Shown: piece by piece, positions 1 to 8,857 of the stretch
How the letters are laid out: every line of letters begins with the position of its first letter
Numbering within the stretch: position 1 is the first letter of the stretch
Assembly (NCBI GenBank): GCA_964371055.1
Contig: CAYJLF010000004.1
Coordinates: 124,001-188,000, forward strand
Direction of reading: 5' to 3'
Length of the DNA: 64,000 nt
From: CAYJLF01 sp964371055
Lineage (GTDB): Bacteria > Eisenbacteria > RBG-16-71-46 > CAIMUX01
The notes under the pieces: generated by a model
Told to the model about the DNA's origin: nothing
The model's database searches: none
Seen by the model: the letters and a program-made list of their open reading frames with translations, nothing else
Program-made: the position numbers and the translations under genes

Positions 1-1888
1 GCGACGGCGGCAGGGAGGAGATCTCCCGGCCGTCGATCACGGCTCCCGCCTCCCGCGACATCACGCGCAACAGCAGCACCTCGCTCCCGGGGAGGGTCTC
101 GACGAGGGAGACGAGCTGCGCGAGCGAACGCGGAGTGAACCGGCCCGGAGTCCGTTCGCGATCCATCTCCATGACCTCGGCCGCCGAGGCGGCGAGCAGG
201 CGGATCCGCCGGCCGGCCCACTCGGGCCGGGCGCGGACCTGGAAGACGACGCTCTCGGGATCGGCGCGCCAGGTCTCGAGTCGGGCGGTGCACCGGATGC
301 TTTCGCCCACGCGCACGCGCGCCCGGTCGGCGCGCAACCCGGTGACGTACGCCTGCGGCTGGCGGCGCTCGGCATCGATTTCGACCGACAACGAGTCGAG
401 GCGGGCCCGTTCGAACGGATTGACGAGCAGGAGCGCGGCGGGCAGCGTGGCGGCTCCGGAGAGCCCCAGGGCCGGCACGTCGGTCCGGATCATCTCCTCG
501 CGCCGGACGACGCGGCCGCCGTTGTAGTCGACGCGCACCCGGCAGCGGGCCGCGATCTCGCCGGTGTTCCACCCGGTGTGCAGCCAGGAGTTCGCGATCG
601 TCCAGGGGAGCAGGAAGGCCGTCATCATCCGGTCGCGCGCCACCTGATAGCGATAGACCAGCGGTTCGTCCGCCAGGCCCCGCAGCACGACCCGGACGGG
701 AATCATCTCCGGCACTGGTCCGAGCGTGCCGTAGACGCCCGCGCGCCGGTCCTGCCAGATCCCGCCGATCGGCGCGGTGACGCTCCCCAGCTTGAAGGAG
801 ACCTCGACGCTCGGCATCACGGTCAGGATTCTCGCTCGCCAGAGCGGCAGCCCGACCGGCCCGCCGTTCAGCATCGGATGACCGAAGGCGAAGACGCGAT
901 CGCCGTCGACCATGGTCACGGTGCCGATCGCGGCCATCGAGGCGTCGCCCGTGACGAGGCTGATGCCGACTGCGGAACCGGGCTGGAGCGTGCCGTGGTC
1001 GGCATCGCCGCGGCCAGCCTCGCCCGACGCCTCCGTCTCGGCGGAGATCCCGGCGCCGGCCGGCGCGGGGCCGATGCCGGGTTCCAGGCCGAGTTCGACG
1101 AGGGACCCCGACAGTGCCGATAGCACGGGGAGGGCCCAACCGGTCATCGCAACCGGGAGGGTCAGGGGTCGCAGCGAGGCTCCGGCCCGGTCGCGCTTCG
1201 GCTCGACCAGGGGAAGCGGAGACCGATCGGGGATGGTGGCGGGAGAATCCGCGAGTCGATCGAGAAAGCTCGACCATAGGGCCGCGAAACGTTCCGGGGC
1301 ATCGGTCGTGCCGTCCGGCTGACCACCCGTTCCCGCCTGACCGGTGATGGTGCCTGGCCGTCCTGTGGGACGCGCATCCGGTCGAAGGCTGAGCGGCCCC
1401 GCCTCCTGACCGATCGCCTCTTCCGCGGGCAAGTCCGCGTGGAGACCCAGGTCGAGCATCTCCTCGATCGGCGTGATCGCCCCGATCGGCTCTTTCACCA
1501 TCGGGTAGGCGAAGGCGACCGCTCCGATCAACCGGCCATCGACGTAGACGGGGCTCCCGCTCATCCCGGCAATGATCCCGGTCCGCCGGAGTTCCGCCCC
1601 CTCGCCCCGGAAGAGGATCAGGCTCCCCTGCGGACGCGATTGGGGCAATACCCCGACGATCTCGACCCCGAACTCCTCGATGGTCTCACCGGAGAAGACC
1701 GTCCGGCCAACTCCCTTCATGCCGGCGCGGACTTCCGCCAATGGGAGGATCTCGACCGACGCCGAGGCGGTCGACGCGAGGACCCAGAGGATCCCGACGG
1801 CGAGGCTGGACACGACCGAAGCGCCGCGCCGGTCCCGGCGGTCGAGGTCCCCCTCCCGCCTTCGCCGGTTCGATGATCTCTTCAGCAT
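1..1888 (-). CDS. SpoIVB-type (S55) serine peptidase, C-terminus cut by window edge
   Basis: The reading frame stays open from an ATG at 1888 to the window edge (about 629 codons seen). A charged N-terminus and a hydrophobic segment suggest a signal anchor or signal peptide. Near residue 107 is GMSGSPVYVDG, the nucleophile motif of the SpoIVB S55 peptidase family. Near residue 331 is VFAFGHPML, matching the histidine region of the family. In Firmicutes SpoIVB triggers sigma-K processing across the forespore membrane. Here there is no sign of sporulation, so an envelope protease role is more likely, by inference. The region after the peptidase domain (residues 400-629) has beta-rich character and no family I recognise. 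The gene probably continues to the left of the window. Confidence 0.8.
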   Translation of the reverse strand, partial: MLKRSSNRRRREGDLDRRDRRGASVVSSLAVGILWVLASTASASVEILPLAEVRAGMKGVGRTVFSGETIEEFGVEIVGVLPQSRPQGSLILFRGEGAELRRTGIIAGMSGSPVYVDGRLIGAVAFAYPMVKEPIGAITPIEEMLDLGLHADLPAEEAIGQEAGPLSLRPDARPTGRPGTITGQAGTGGQPDGTTDAPERFAALWSSFLDRLADSPATIPDRSPLPLVEPKRDRAGASLRPLTLPVAMTGWALPVLSALSGSLVELGLEPGIGPAPAGAGISAETEASGEAGRGDADHGTLQPGSAVGISLVTGDASMAAIGTVTMVDGDRVFAFGHPMLNGGPVGLPLWRARILTVMPSVEVSFKLGSVTAPIGGIWQDRRAGVYGTLGPVPEMIPVRVVLRGLADEPLVYRYQVARDRMMTAFLLPWTIANSWLHTGWNTGEIAARCRVRVDYNGGRVVRREEMIRTDVPALGLSGAATLPAALLLVNPFERARLDSLSVEIDAERRQPQAYVTGLRADRARVRVGESIRCTARLETWRADPESVVFQVRARPEWAGRRIRLLAASAAEVMEMDRERTPGRFTPRSLAQLVSLVETLPGSEVLLLRVMSREAGAVIDGREISSLPPS

Positions 1889-2142
1889 GAGCCCGCCTCT
1901 TTCTCTCCCTGGAGGTTGCGGTCGGCCCGGAAAGCGGCGGTCGGCGCGGACGGATCCTTCCGTGCGCCGCGGGCGGGACCTTTCGGCCCCGCGGCCGGCG
2001 CGATCACGCGCGTTGCCACGCCCCCGCGGTCCTCCTAGAATGCCGCGTCGGCGCGCCGGGATCACGCCCGCGCGTCGCCCGGTTTCCTCCGTTCCGACGA
2101 TCGGCACGGACCGGAGTCCGGGGGAGCATACCCGAGGGGACC

Positions 2143-3057
2143 ATGCGCGTAAGCGGTTTTTCCTTCGTCCGGGACGCGGTCCGGCTGCACTACCCGGTGG
2201 CCGAATCGATCCGGTCGGTCCTGCCGATCGTGGACGAGTTCGTCATCAGCGTGGGCCGTTCCGAGGACGGGACCGCCGAGCGGATCCGGGCGATCGGCGA
2301 TCCGAAGGTGCGTTTGATCGAGACCGACTGGGATCCGGCGCTCTTCGTGCACGGGGCGATCAACGCGCACCAGACCAACCTCGCGCTCGACGCGTGCACC
2401 GGTGACTGGGCCGTCTACCTGCAGGCGGACGAGGTCCTGCACGAGGACGATCTACCTCGGCTGCGTCGCGCGATGGAGGAGAATCTCGACGACGCGCGCG
2501 TCGAGGGACTGCTCTTCGACTACCTTCACTTCTGGGGCGACTTCGGCCTCTATCACTGGACGCGGAACTGGTACCGCCACGAGGTTCGCGCCGTGCGGAG
2601 GATGCCGGGGATGCGTTCCTGGAAGAGCGCGCAGGGATTCAGGGTCGACGGCCGCAAGCCGTATGTGCGCCCGAGCGGAGCGCGGATCTTCCACTATGGA
2701 TGGGTGCGTCCGCCGGCCGTCATGAAGAGCAAGCAGGTCGCGCTCGACCGGCTGCATCATCCTGAAGACTGGGTGAGGCGCCGGCACGCGCAAACCGATC
2801 AGACCTTCGACTACGGACCTCTCGATCACCTGCGCCGGTTCGAGGGGACTCACCCCCGCGTCATGCAGGAGTGGATCGCGGCGAAAGAGTGGAGGGCGGA
2901 GGATTACCAGCGTCCGGCGACGCGGCATGAACACAACCGCCTCTCCACCCGGCTTTTGACGTGGATCGAAGATCGCATCCTGCGCCACCGGATCGGCGGG
3001 TACCGGAACTACGTCCTCCTGCCGGGAGAGAGTCCCGGCGGGCGCGAGAACCGCTAG
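2143..3057 (+). CDS. family 2 glycosyltransferase
   Basis: A 304-residue protein without membrane segments. The N-terminal half looks like a GT-A fold: VDEFVISVGRSEDGT takes the place of the usual nucleotide-binding VDDGSTDGT, and YLQADEVL (about residues 90-97) carries the metal-binding acidic pair in the DXD position. Such proteins often transfer sugars in cell-surface polysaccharide or glycoprotein assembly; the substrate cannot be read from the sequence. The ATG is preceded by GAGGGGACC, a good ribosome site. It stands alone on the plus strand and its end overlaps by 4 bases the end of the convergent barrel gene. Confidence 0.75.
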   Translation: MRVSGFSFVRDAVRLHYPVAESIRSVLPIVDEFVISVGRSEDGTAERIRAIGDPKVRLIETDWDPALFVHGAINAHQTNLALDACTGDWAVYLQADEVLHEDDLPRLRRAMEENLDDARVEGLLFDYLHFWGDFGLYHWTRNWYRHEVRAVRRMPGMRSWKSAQGFRVDGRKPYVRPSGARIFHYGWVRPPAVMKSKQVALDRLHHPEDWVRRRHAQTDQTFDYGPLDHLRRFEGTHPRVMQEWIAAKEWRAEDYQRPATRHEHNRLSTRLLTWIEDRILRHRIGGYRNYVLLPGESPGGRENR

Positions 3058-3986
3058 AAAAGGTAGAAGCGAAGACCGACGTTCAGGATCGGGCCGCTGA
3101 AATCGATCCTCTCCATGCCAAGCGCCCGGACGTTGGGCCGGCCGTCGGCGTCATGGACCGGCACGCCGGAGATCCGCTCCATCTCCAGGAAAGCGGCCCC
3201 GATGATGGTCAGCGGAGTCAGCACGGGGTCCCCGCTCTGATCGACGCCGTCCTGGTCCAGGTCATAGAGGTTCGGTACCCCGTCGTGGTCGGTGTCCTGG
3301 GTCGGCTGGGCGAGATCGGAGATCTGGTAGCTGAACTTGTCCCGCTCGATGTCGAGATAGCGGTAGGCGAGGTCTAGAACGAGCGTCGTCTTGTCGTTCA
3401 GGGTGTACTCGGCGGCCACGACCGCCAGCCCGCCCCAACCGCTTCCTTCGAAGGTCGCCGTCTCGACCCGCTGCGTGCCACCTTCGACCCGCCGCACCTC
3501 GTGTCGCACCTCGCACTCCGCACTGGTCGTATTGAGCGCCCCGCCGCCGACGCGCAAGCGCATCTTTGGGGTCGGGCGCCACGGCAGATCGTAGTCGACC
3601 CGGACCTGGTAGTAGGTCGCACTCGGCTTGACGGAGATGACCTCGTCGAAGTCGAGTCCGCTTTCGGCCATCATCGTGCCGCCACCGATCGAGAGGTGGA
3701 TCGGTCCATAGATGCGTGCGCGCAGGTCTCCGGCGAAGTTGAAGCCGACCCCGGGGGCGTCGAGCGTCTTCCAGCCGCGCGGACCAAAGTAGTCCCGATT
3801 GGCTTCGTCGATCCGGTCCTCGACATCGGCGAGGGCGAAGATCCCCCCCCCCGCCGTGCCACCGATCGAGAAGCGGCCGATCGGGTCCTGCGCCTGGGCG
3901 GGAGCGATCCAAGCCAGTCCCGCGGCCCCGAAGCCGAGCGCCGCGAACAACGTGATCAATGCGGGAAACCTGCGGATCCACATCAT
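3054..3986 (-). CDS. outer-membrane beta-barrel protein with calcium-type acidic repeat
   Basis: About 310 residues. The start is taken at 3986 (tandem ATG ATG) because GGGGAGTGG lies just upstream; a longer frame to 4058 has no ribosome site. A signal peptide (MWIRRFP, hydrophobic core, AQAQ) is followed by alternating amphipathic strands and a terminal LRFYLF, the usual aromatic C-terminus of barrel proteins. Around residues 230-250 an acidic stretch DTDHDGVPNLYDLDQDGVD resembles thrombospondin type 3 calcium repeats. It probably sits in the outer membrane. A specific function such as porin, adhesin or OmpA-like is not apparent. Confidence 0.7.
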   Translation of the reverse strand: MMWIRRFPALITLFAALGFGAAGLAWIAPAQAQDPIGRFSIGGTAGGGIFALADVEDRIDEANRDYFGPRGWKTLDAPGVGFNFAGDLRARIYGPIHLSIGGGTMMAESGLDFDEVISVKPSATYYQVRVDYDLPWRPTPKMRLRVGGGALNTTSAECEVRHEVRRVEGGTQRVETATFEGSGWGGLAVVAAEYTLNDKTTLVLDLAYRYLDIERDKFSYQISDLAQPTQDTDHDGVPNLYDLDQDGVDQSGDPVLTPLTIIGAAFLEMERISGVPVHDADGRPNVRALGMERIDFSGPILNVGLRFYLF

Positions 3987-4096
3987 CGTCCCACTCCCCC
4001 CTACCCTCGGCAGGCCGGTGGCCGCCGTCAGCGGCCGGATCAGCGCGGACGGTAGCACCCGCCAAGACCGGCGTCAACCGGCCCCCCTCGCCGGAG

Positions 4097-5527
4097 TTAC
4101 CCGGCGGGCGCCGCTTCCTCGAGCCACTTCCGCAGGCGCTGTGGCACCTCGGCATCGGGCAGAACCCGTTGTTCTCCCGTCGAGAGCTGCTTGGCCGTCC
4201 AGGCCTGGGCCGCGGCTTCGTCCGGGCCCTGGAAAAGGACGAGCGGAATCCCGCGCCGATCGGCCTGCGCGAGTTGCTTCTTCAGTCGCTCGGGTCGGTA
4301 CCAGACCTCCGTGTTGATCCCGGCGGCCCGCAGGCGCCCGGTCATGACCAGCGCCGCCGTCTCTGCCTCTGCTCCGAACTGCAGGACGAGCACCGAGGTT
4401 CGCGACGCGGCGCCCCGGGCCTGACCGCTCTGCTCGAGTGCGCTGAAGATCCGGTCGAGTCCGATCGTCGTCCCGACTGCGGGGACCTCTTCGGGCGAGA
4501 AGACGCCGACCAGTCCGTCATAACGCCCTCCCCCGGTCAGACTGCCGATGTGCGGCAGCGACTCCAGGAACGACTCGAAGACCGCCCCGGTGTAGTAGTC
4601 CAGGCCGCGCGCGAGTCCCAGCCGGAACTGATACCGCGGCAGCTCTGCCCCCATCGCCTCCAGGGCGTCCCAGATCGCCAACAGGTCCGCACACCCCGCT
4701 TCGATCCCCGGATCGCCGGGGAGCGCGGCCAAGAGCCCCTCGATCGCCTCTTTCCCGCCGGCGGGACGCCCCAGGAGGTCGAGGATCCGGCGCCGCGCCG
4801 CTGGTTCGATTCCCTCGGCGGCCAGCTCCGCCTCGATTCCGGCCTCCCCCACCTTGTCGATCTTGTCGATCGCCCGGAGGACGGCCGGCACCGACTCGAG
4901 TGGAAGCCCCGCGACACGCACCAGCCCTTCCAGGATCCGTCGATGATTGACGCGCACGCGAAACGGCCCCACCTCGAGCCCGCGCAGGACCTCGCCGGTC
5001 AGCGCCAGGATCTCCGCGTCGGCGATCAGGCTCGTCTCCCCCACGATGTCGGCGTCGCACTGGTAGAACTCCCGGTACCGCCCCTGGATCAGCTGCGGCC
5101 GATCGGCCCGCCAGACCGGCTGCATCTGGTACCGCTTGAACGGGCGCGGCAGCGAGGAGTGCTGCGCGATCACACGCGCCAGCGGGACGGTGAGGTCATA
5201 GCGCAACGCCAGGGTGTGTCCGCCGCGATAGGCGAGGGGGTAGATCAGCTTCTCCCCCTCGACCCCATATTTCCCCAGCAGGATTTCCAGATACTCGACC
5301 GCGGGCGTCTCCAGCGGGGAGAAGCCGTAGCGACCGAAGACCTCGCGCAGATAGCCGAAGATCTCCTCGCGCCGGATCATCTCGGCGGGGAGAAAGTCGC
5401 GCATCCCCCGGAAAGTCCGCGGGTGGATCCGGCCGTCGACCCGCGCCGGCCCCTCGTCGACGGCGTCGTCGCCCGCGTCCCTCGGTTCGTCGTCCCTCGG
5501 TCTGTCGTCCCTCGGTGCCTGGCCCAC
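4097..5527 (-). CDS. hisS: histidyl-tRNA synthetase
   Basis: A class II aminoacyl-tRNA synthetase that charges tRNA-His in the cytoplasm. The full-length 476-residue frame contains RGMRDFLP near the start of the catalytic core, the motif 2 region (YQMQPVWRADRP, then GRYREFYQCDADI), the histidine-specific LARGLDYYTGAVFE and a C-terminal anticodon-binding domain. The start is GTG at 5527, which has an excellent GGAGGAAGAC site. The protein therefore carries a roughly 35-residue charged extension (RDDRPRDDEPRD) ahead of the normal core, encoded by a 15-bp tandem repeat. hutH lies immediately upstream on the same strand, 46 bp away, so the two may be cotranscribed. Confidence 0.95.
   Translation of the reverse strand: MGQAPRDDRPRDDEPRDAGDDAVDEGPARVDGRIHPRTFRGMRDFLPAEMIRREEIFGYLREVFGRYGFSPLETPAVEYLEILLGKYGVEGEKLIYPLAYRGGHTLALRYDLTVPLARVIAQHSSLPRPFKRYQMQPVWRADRPQLIQGRYREFYQCDADIVGETSLIADAEILALTGEVLRGLEVGPFRVRVNHRRILEGLVRVAGLPLESVPAVLRAIDKIDKVGEAGIEAELAAEGIEPAARRRILDLLGRPAGGKEAIEGLLAALPGDPGIEAGCADLLAIWDALEAMGAELPRYQFRLGLARGLDYYTGAVFESFLESLPHIGSLTGGGRYDGLVGVFSPEEVPAVGTTIGLDRIFSALEQSGQARGAASRTSVLVLQFGAEAETAALVMTGRLRAAGINTEVWYRPERLKKQLAQADRRGIPLVLFQGPDEAAAQAWTAKQLSTGEQRVLPDAEVPQRLRKWLEEAAPAG
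5476..5520. repeat. three 15-bp tandem repeats inside hisS 5' end
   Basis: Three consecutive 15-base units beginning CGTCCCTCGGT (plus strand), with variation in the last four bases. They lie in the hisS N-terminal extension and encode an acidic/basic RDD-type repeat. The unit length is a multiple of three, so changes in copy number would keep the reading frame. Confidence 0.8.
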
Positions 5528-5573
5528 GTCTTCCTCCTCGATCCGCCCCCGGGGCGGTCGTCGCTCGATCCGT

Positions 5574-7286
5574 CTACTCGAGCCCCTCTCCGAGCGCCGT
5601 CTCCGCTGCCGCGACCAGCGCGCCGGAATCGACCAGGCGCTGCATCAGTTCGAGGTCGCGCGGCAGGAACCGATCTTCCTTCAGCATCGGGATTCCACCC
5701 GTTCGCACCGCGTCGCGAGTGGCGGCCAGCCCCGCTCCAAGCCGGCGCGGTCGGCCCAGGACATCCTCCTGCAGATCGAGCCCCTGCACCGCCGCGAGGA
5801 TCTCCAGCGCCAGGACCCGGCGCGTGTTGTCGAGGATGCGGCGCGCCTTGCGCGCGGCCCACAGCCCCATGCTGACATGATCCTCCTGGTCTCCCGAAGT
5901 CGGGATCGAATCGACGGAGGCGGGATGGGCCAGAGTCTTGTTCTCCGAGACGAGCGCCGCGGCCGTGTACTGCGTGATCATGAGGCCCGTATTGATGCCC
6001 GGTTCCCCGCCGGTCAGGTTCGACGGCAGCCCGTAGCTCAGTTCGGCGTTGAGCAGACGATAGAGCCGTCGCTCCGAGATGCTCGCGAGTTCGGCCAGGG
6101 CGATCGACGCGAAGTCGGCCGCCAGCGCCAGCGGCTGGCCGTGGAAATTCCCGCCGGAGAGAGCCCGGACGCCTTCCCGGGTGGAGAAGAGGAGCGGGTT
6201 GTCGGTCACGGCATTGAGCTCCCGGTCGGCGGTCGTCCGCGCAAAGAGAAGCGCATCCCGCGTCGCTCCGTGTACCTGGGGGGCGCACCGGAGGCTGTAG
6301 GCGTCCTGCACGCGAGGGAGGTGCTCCGTCGACAGGCGGAAGCGGTGCAACGCATCGCGATCGATCCCTTCGGTCGCGAGGGCCGTCGTCTGAGCATCGA
6401 CCTCCCGCCCGATCTTCGCCCGCAGGTACTCCAGACGCAGCGGCTCGCCGGTCGGCTCTCCCCCGCGCAGGAGGCGACGCAGGTTCCGCGCGACCGACTC
6501 CTGCCCGGGATGGCCGCGGACCACCTGCAGCCGCGCGTCGAAGGCATCTTCCTCCCCCAGAGTCGCCTCGAGGGTGAGTCCGGCCGCGAGATCCGCCAGT
6601 CGCACCAACGCCCCGGCGTCCTCGAGGAGGAGAACGAGGAGAGCCAGCATGAAACTGGTGCCGTTGGTGAGCGCCATCGCCTCCTTGGCCTCGAGGCGGA
6701 GCGGACGCGGCTGCTCGGACGGAGCGAGGTCGCCGAGCCGGACCGCAACCCCGTCCTTCAGGACGAGTGCGTCCGGCTCTCCCATCAGGACCGCGCCGAC
6801 ATGCGCGAGTTGCGCCAGATCGCCGCTGGCGCCCAAAGAGCCGATCTCCGGCACCCAGGGGTGGATGCCGCGGTTGAGCAGATCGACCAACGCCTCCACG
6901 AGCGCCGGGCGGACCCCGGAATGGCCCGACGCCAGGCTGTTGGCCCGGACGAGGATCGCCGCTCGCACCGCCTCCTCGGCGAGCGGGGGGCCGACCGCCG
7001 CGGCGTGCGCATCGATGTAGCGCTGTTGGAACTCCTCGATTCTGGCGGCGGGGATCTGGCGATTCTTGAGGACGCCGACGCCGGTGTTGAAGCCGTAGAT
7101 CGCCGCGCCCGGGCCGCCGGGGGCGAGCCATTCCCGCTCCACGATCGCCCGCACACGGGCACACTCCTCGATCGACGAGCGCGCGATCGCCGCGAACGCC
7201 CGCTCTCCGCCCTGGCCTCGCGCCACGCGCACCACCTGCTCGCGATCGAGGGAGAATCCATCCAGCTCAACCGTACCGCCCGCCAT
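5574..7286 (-). CDS. hutH: histidine ammonia-lyase
   Basis: Converts L-histidine to urocanate and ammonia, the first step of histidine degradation. The start is ATG at 7286, preceded by GGAGTGGAGACG, which gives 570 residues; the frame extends further upstream without support. GSLGASGDLAQLAHVG (about residues 149-164) contains the Ala-Ser-Gly triad that cyclises to the MIO cofactor. The substrate-selectivity stretch reads YIDAHAAAVGPP, keeping the histidine seen in histidine lyases rather than the FL or HL pairs of phenylalanine or tyrosine lyases. QDAYSLRCAPQVHGA also matches the family. No other hut gene is visible next to it. The 170 bp upstream hold no obvious promoter. Confidence 0.9.
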   Translation of the reverse strand: MAGGTVELDGFSLDREQVVRVARGQGGERAFAAIARSSIEECARVRAIVEREWLAPGGPGAAIYGFNTGVGVLKNRQIPAARIEEFQQRYIDAHAAAVGPPLAEEAVRAAILVRANSLASGHSGVRPALVEALVDLLNRGIHPWVPEIGSLGASGDLAQLAHVGAVLMGEPDALVLKDGVAVRLGDLAPSEQPRPLRLEAKEAMALTNGTSFMLALLVLLLEDAGALVRLADLAAGLTLEATLGEEDAFDARLQVVRGHPGQESVARNLRRLLRGGEPTGEPLRLEYLRAKIGREVDAQTTALATEGIDRDALHRFRLSTEHLPRVQDAYSLRCAPQVHGATRDALLFARTTADRELNAVTDNPLLFSTREGVRALSGGNFHGQPLALAADFASIALAELASISERRLYRLLNAELSYGLPSNLTGGEPGINTGLMITQYTAAALVSENKTLAHPASVDSIPTSGDQEDHVSMGLWAARKARRILDNTRRVLALEILAAVQGLDLQEDVLGRPRRLGAGLAATRDAVRTGGIPMLKEDRFLPRDLELMQRLVDSGALVAAAETALGEGLE

Positions 7287-7455
7287 CGTCTCCACTCCTT
7301 CTCCAGCGACCCCCAAGACGGGCGAGGATAGGGATCGAAGGGCCCGCTGTCCACTCGCGGGGTCGATCGGCCGCGCGGCGCGACCCGCTCGCGGCAGAGG
7401 AGTGATCAAGTGGAACTCGAGGCAGCGCACCGGCTGCCGCAAACTCGGAGGCGTC

Positions 7456-8844
7456 TCAGCTCGCCGTCGGCGGGGAGGCTGGTCGCGTCCGCGCGGGGAC
7501 CGCGAGGCGGCTGGCCAAGGGGAGGGGCGCCTCGAGAGATCCGCTCTGGATCGTCCAGACCGCTCCGAGGCCGGCCTCGATCCACGCGCTCTCCTGGCCC
7601 GGTCCCAGGCGCCTCGCGAGGCCTCGGAACCAGGGCCCCGGGCCGATCGCGGAGGCGAGCACGACCACCCGGAGGCTCGGTCCATGCAGGGCGAGCGCCT
7701 CGATCAGCATCGGCGTCGGTGCGTCCGCCAGGGCGACGAGTCCAGCCTGGCTGGAGCGGACCAGTTCCTCCAGTCCGCCGGGGCGCGCCAACTGCTCCGG
7801 GGCGACCGTTCCCACCCGTCCGGGCAGGCGGCTCCACTCGTAGCGAGGGAGTGACTCCACGACCCAGGCGATCTCCGGGCGTTCGGTCGCGCGACGAGCC
7901 AGCCAGGCGGCGAGGGCCGTCGTTCCCGGCCAGATCTCTCCTCGTTCGGATCCGTCGGCCGGAGCCAGCATGAGGGTCCAGCCCTCGCTCTGCGCCTGCA
8001 GTTCGTGGAAGAGAGGATCGGGCAGGCCGAGGTCGTACCAGGACGGGATGTCAGCCAGCGCGAGACTGGCGAGCACCCAGTCGCCGTCGGGGGCACGGTG
8101 CCGCACGGACCAGTACGATCCCCCCTCCGGATCGGGAGTGACGTGGACGCGGCGCGCGCGGCCCCGGCGCGCTCGTTCGTCGCTCCCCCGGCTGGAGGGG
8201 GCCAGTTCTTCCGCCCACGCCACGACGGCGCCGGCATCCGCGCCGACGATTTCTTCCAGCCCGGCCCGGTGGAGCACGGCGACGCGCGCCCCCGGGCCCA
8301 GTCGAAGCCTCCAGGCCCCCGGCCGCCGGAGCGCCGCGCGCACCGCATCGCGCCAGCCACGCCCTTTCTGGTCTGCGTCCCCCAGCGCGACGACCCGGCG
8401 GAAGGTCTCGGAAAGACCCGCCGCGCGTTCCTGCTTCTCCAGGAAGAGCTGGGCGGCCGACGGTCCCGCGCCGTCGTCCTCTCCGGTGGCCGCCATCTCG
8501 TCGATCTGCCGCGCTGCCTCCAGCAGGATGCTCTCGGTCGAGGCCTGGATGCGACGGTCGGGCGGGACCGGCCCGGGGGCGAACTCGAAGGTGCCGTCGC
8601 GCCACTGCACCGCCCGCAGCACGATGCTCTCCCCGTCCCGGAGCGTCTCGTCCGTCGCCGAAAGAAGCTGTCCCTCGTGGAACGTGAAGTAGGCGGTCCC
8701 CTCCGGCGTGCGGACCGTCAGGGTTCCGGTCTTTCTGTTCAGCATCAGGAACTGGCAGAGGTCGAAAAGCGAGACCGCGCCGAGGCGCCCGCCCAGGGCC
8801 GGCCACGTGATTCGCTCGCGGGTCGTCATCTCCCCCGGCGCCAT
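7456..8844 (-). CDS. DUF4388 domain fused to a degenerate PilT-like pseudo-ATPase
   Basis: 462 residues, starting 13 bp after pilT in the same operon (GAGGGGAGAC site). Residues about 20-120 (LFDLCQFLMLNRKTGTLTV, FHEGQLLSA, GTFEF) are a DUF4388/PATAN-type domain, usually found in gliding and pilus signalling proteins. The rest lines up by eye with the neighbouring PilT. AWRLRLGPGARVAVLHR matches the PilT N-terminal domain start. LGLPD at about 271-275 is identical in both proteins. The following stretch GWTLMLAPADGS occupies the place of the Walker A motif GLVVVTGPPGSGKS but lacks the lysine. EELVRSSQAGLVALADAP takes the place of the Walker B/GEMRD region without the acidic residues. It is probably a non-hydrolysing partner or regulator of PilT. 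Confidence 0.75.
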   Translation of the reverse strand: MAPGEMTTRERITWPALGGRLGAVSLFDLCQFLMLNRKTGTLTVRTPEGTAYFTFHEGQLLSATDETLRDGESIVLRAVQWRDGTFEFAPGPVPPDRRIQASTESILLEAARQIDEMAATGEDDGAGPSAAQLFLEKQERAAGLSETFRRVVALGDADQKGRGWRDAVRAALRRPGAWRLRLGPGARVAVLHRAGLEEIVGADAGAVVAWAEELAPSSRGSDERARRGRARRVHVTPDPEGGSYWSVRHRAPDGDWVLASLALADIPSWYDLGLPDPLFHELQAQSEGWTLMLAPADGSERGEIWPGTTALAAWLARRATERPEIAWVVESLPRYEWSRLPGRVGTVAPEQLARPGGLEELVRSSQAGLVALADAPTPMLIEALALHGPSLRVVVLASAIGPGPWFRGLARRLGPGQESAWIEAGLGAVWTIQSGSLEAPLPLASRLAVPARTRPASPPTAS

Positions 8845-8857
8845 CGGATGTCTCCCC

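Noticed and set aside
3959..5875. Very long plus-strand open frames opposite hisS, hutH, glmS, lepA and other genes
   Set aside because: These are antisense shadows caused by high GC. They have no recognisable domains and run against clearly conserved genes.
5574..7286. Phenylalanine or tyrosine ammonia-lyase instead of HutH
   Set aside because: The selectivity loop keeps His (DAHAAAVG), and the overall motifs follow histidine lyase.
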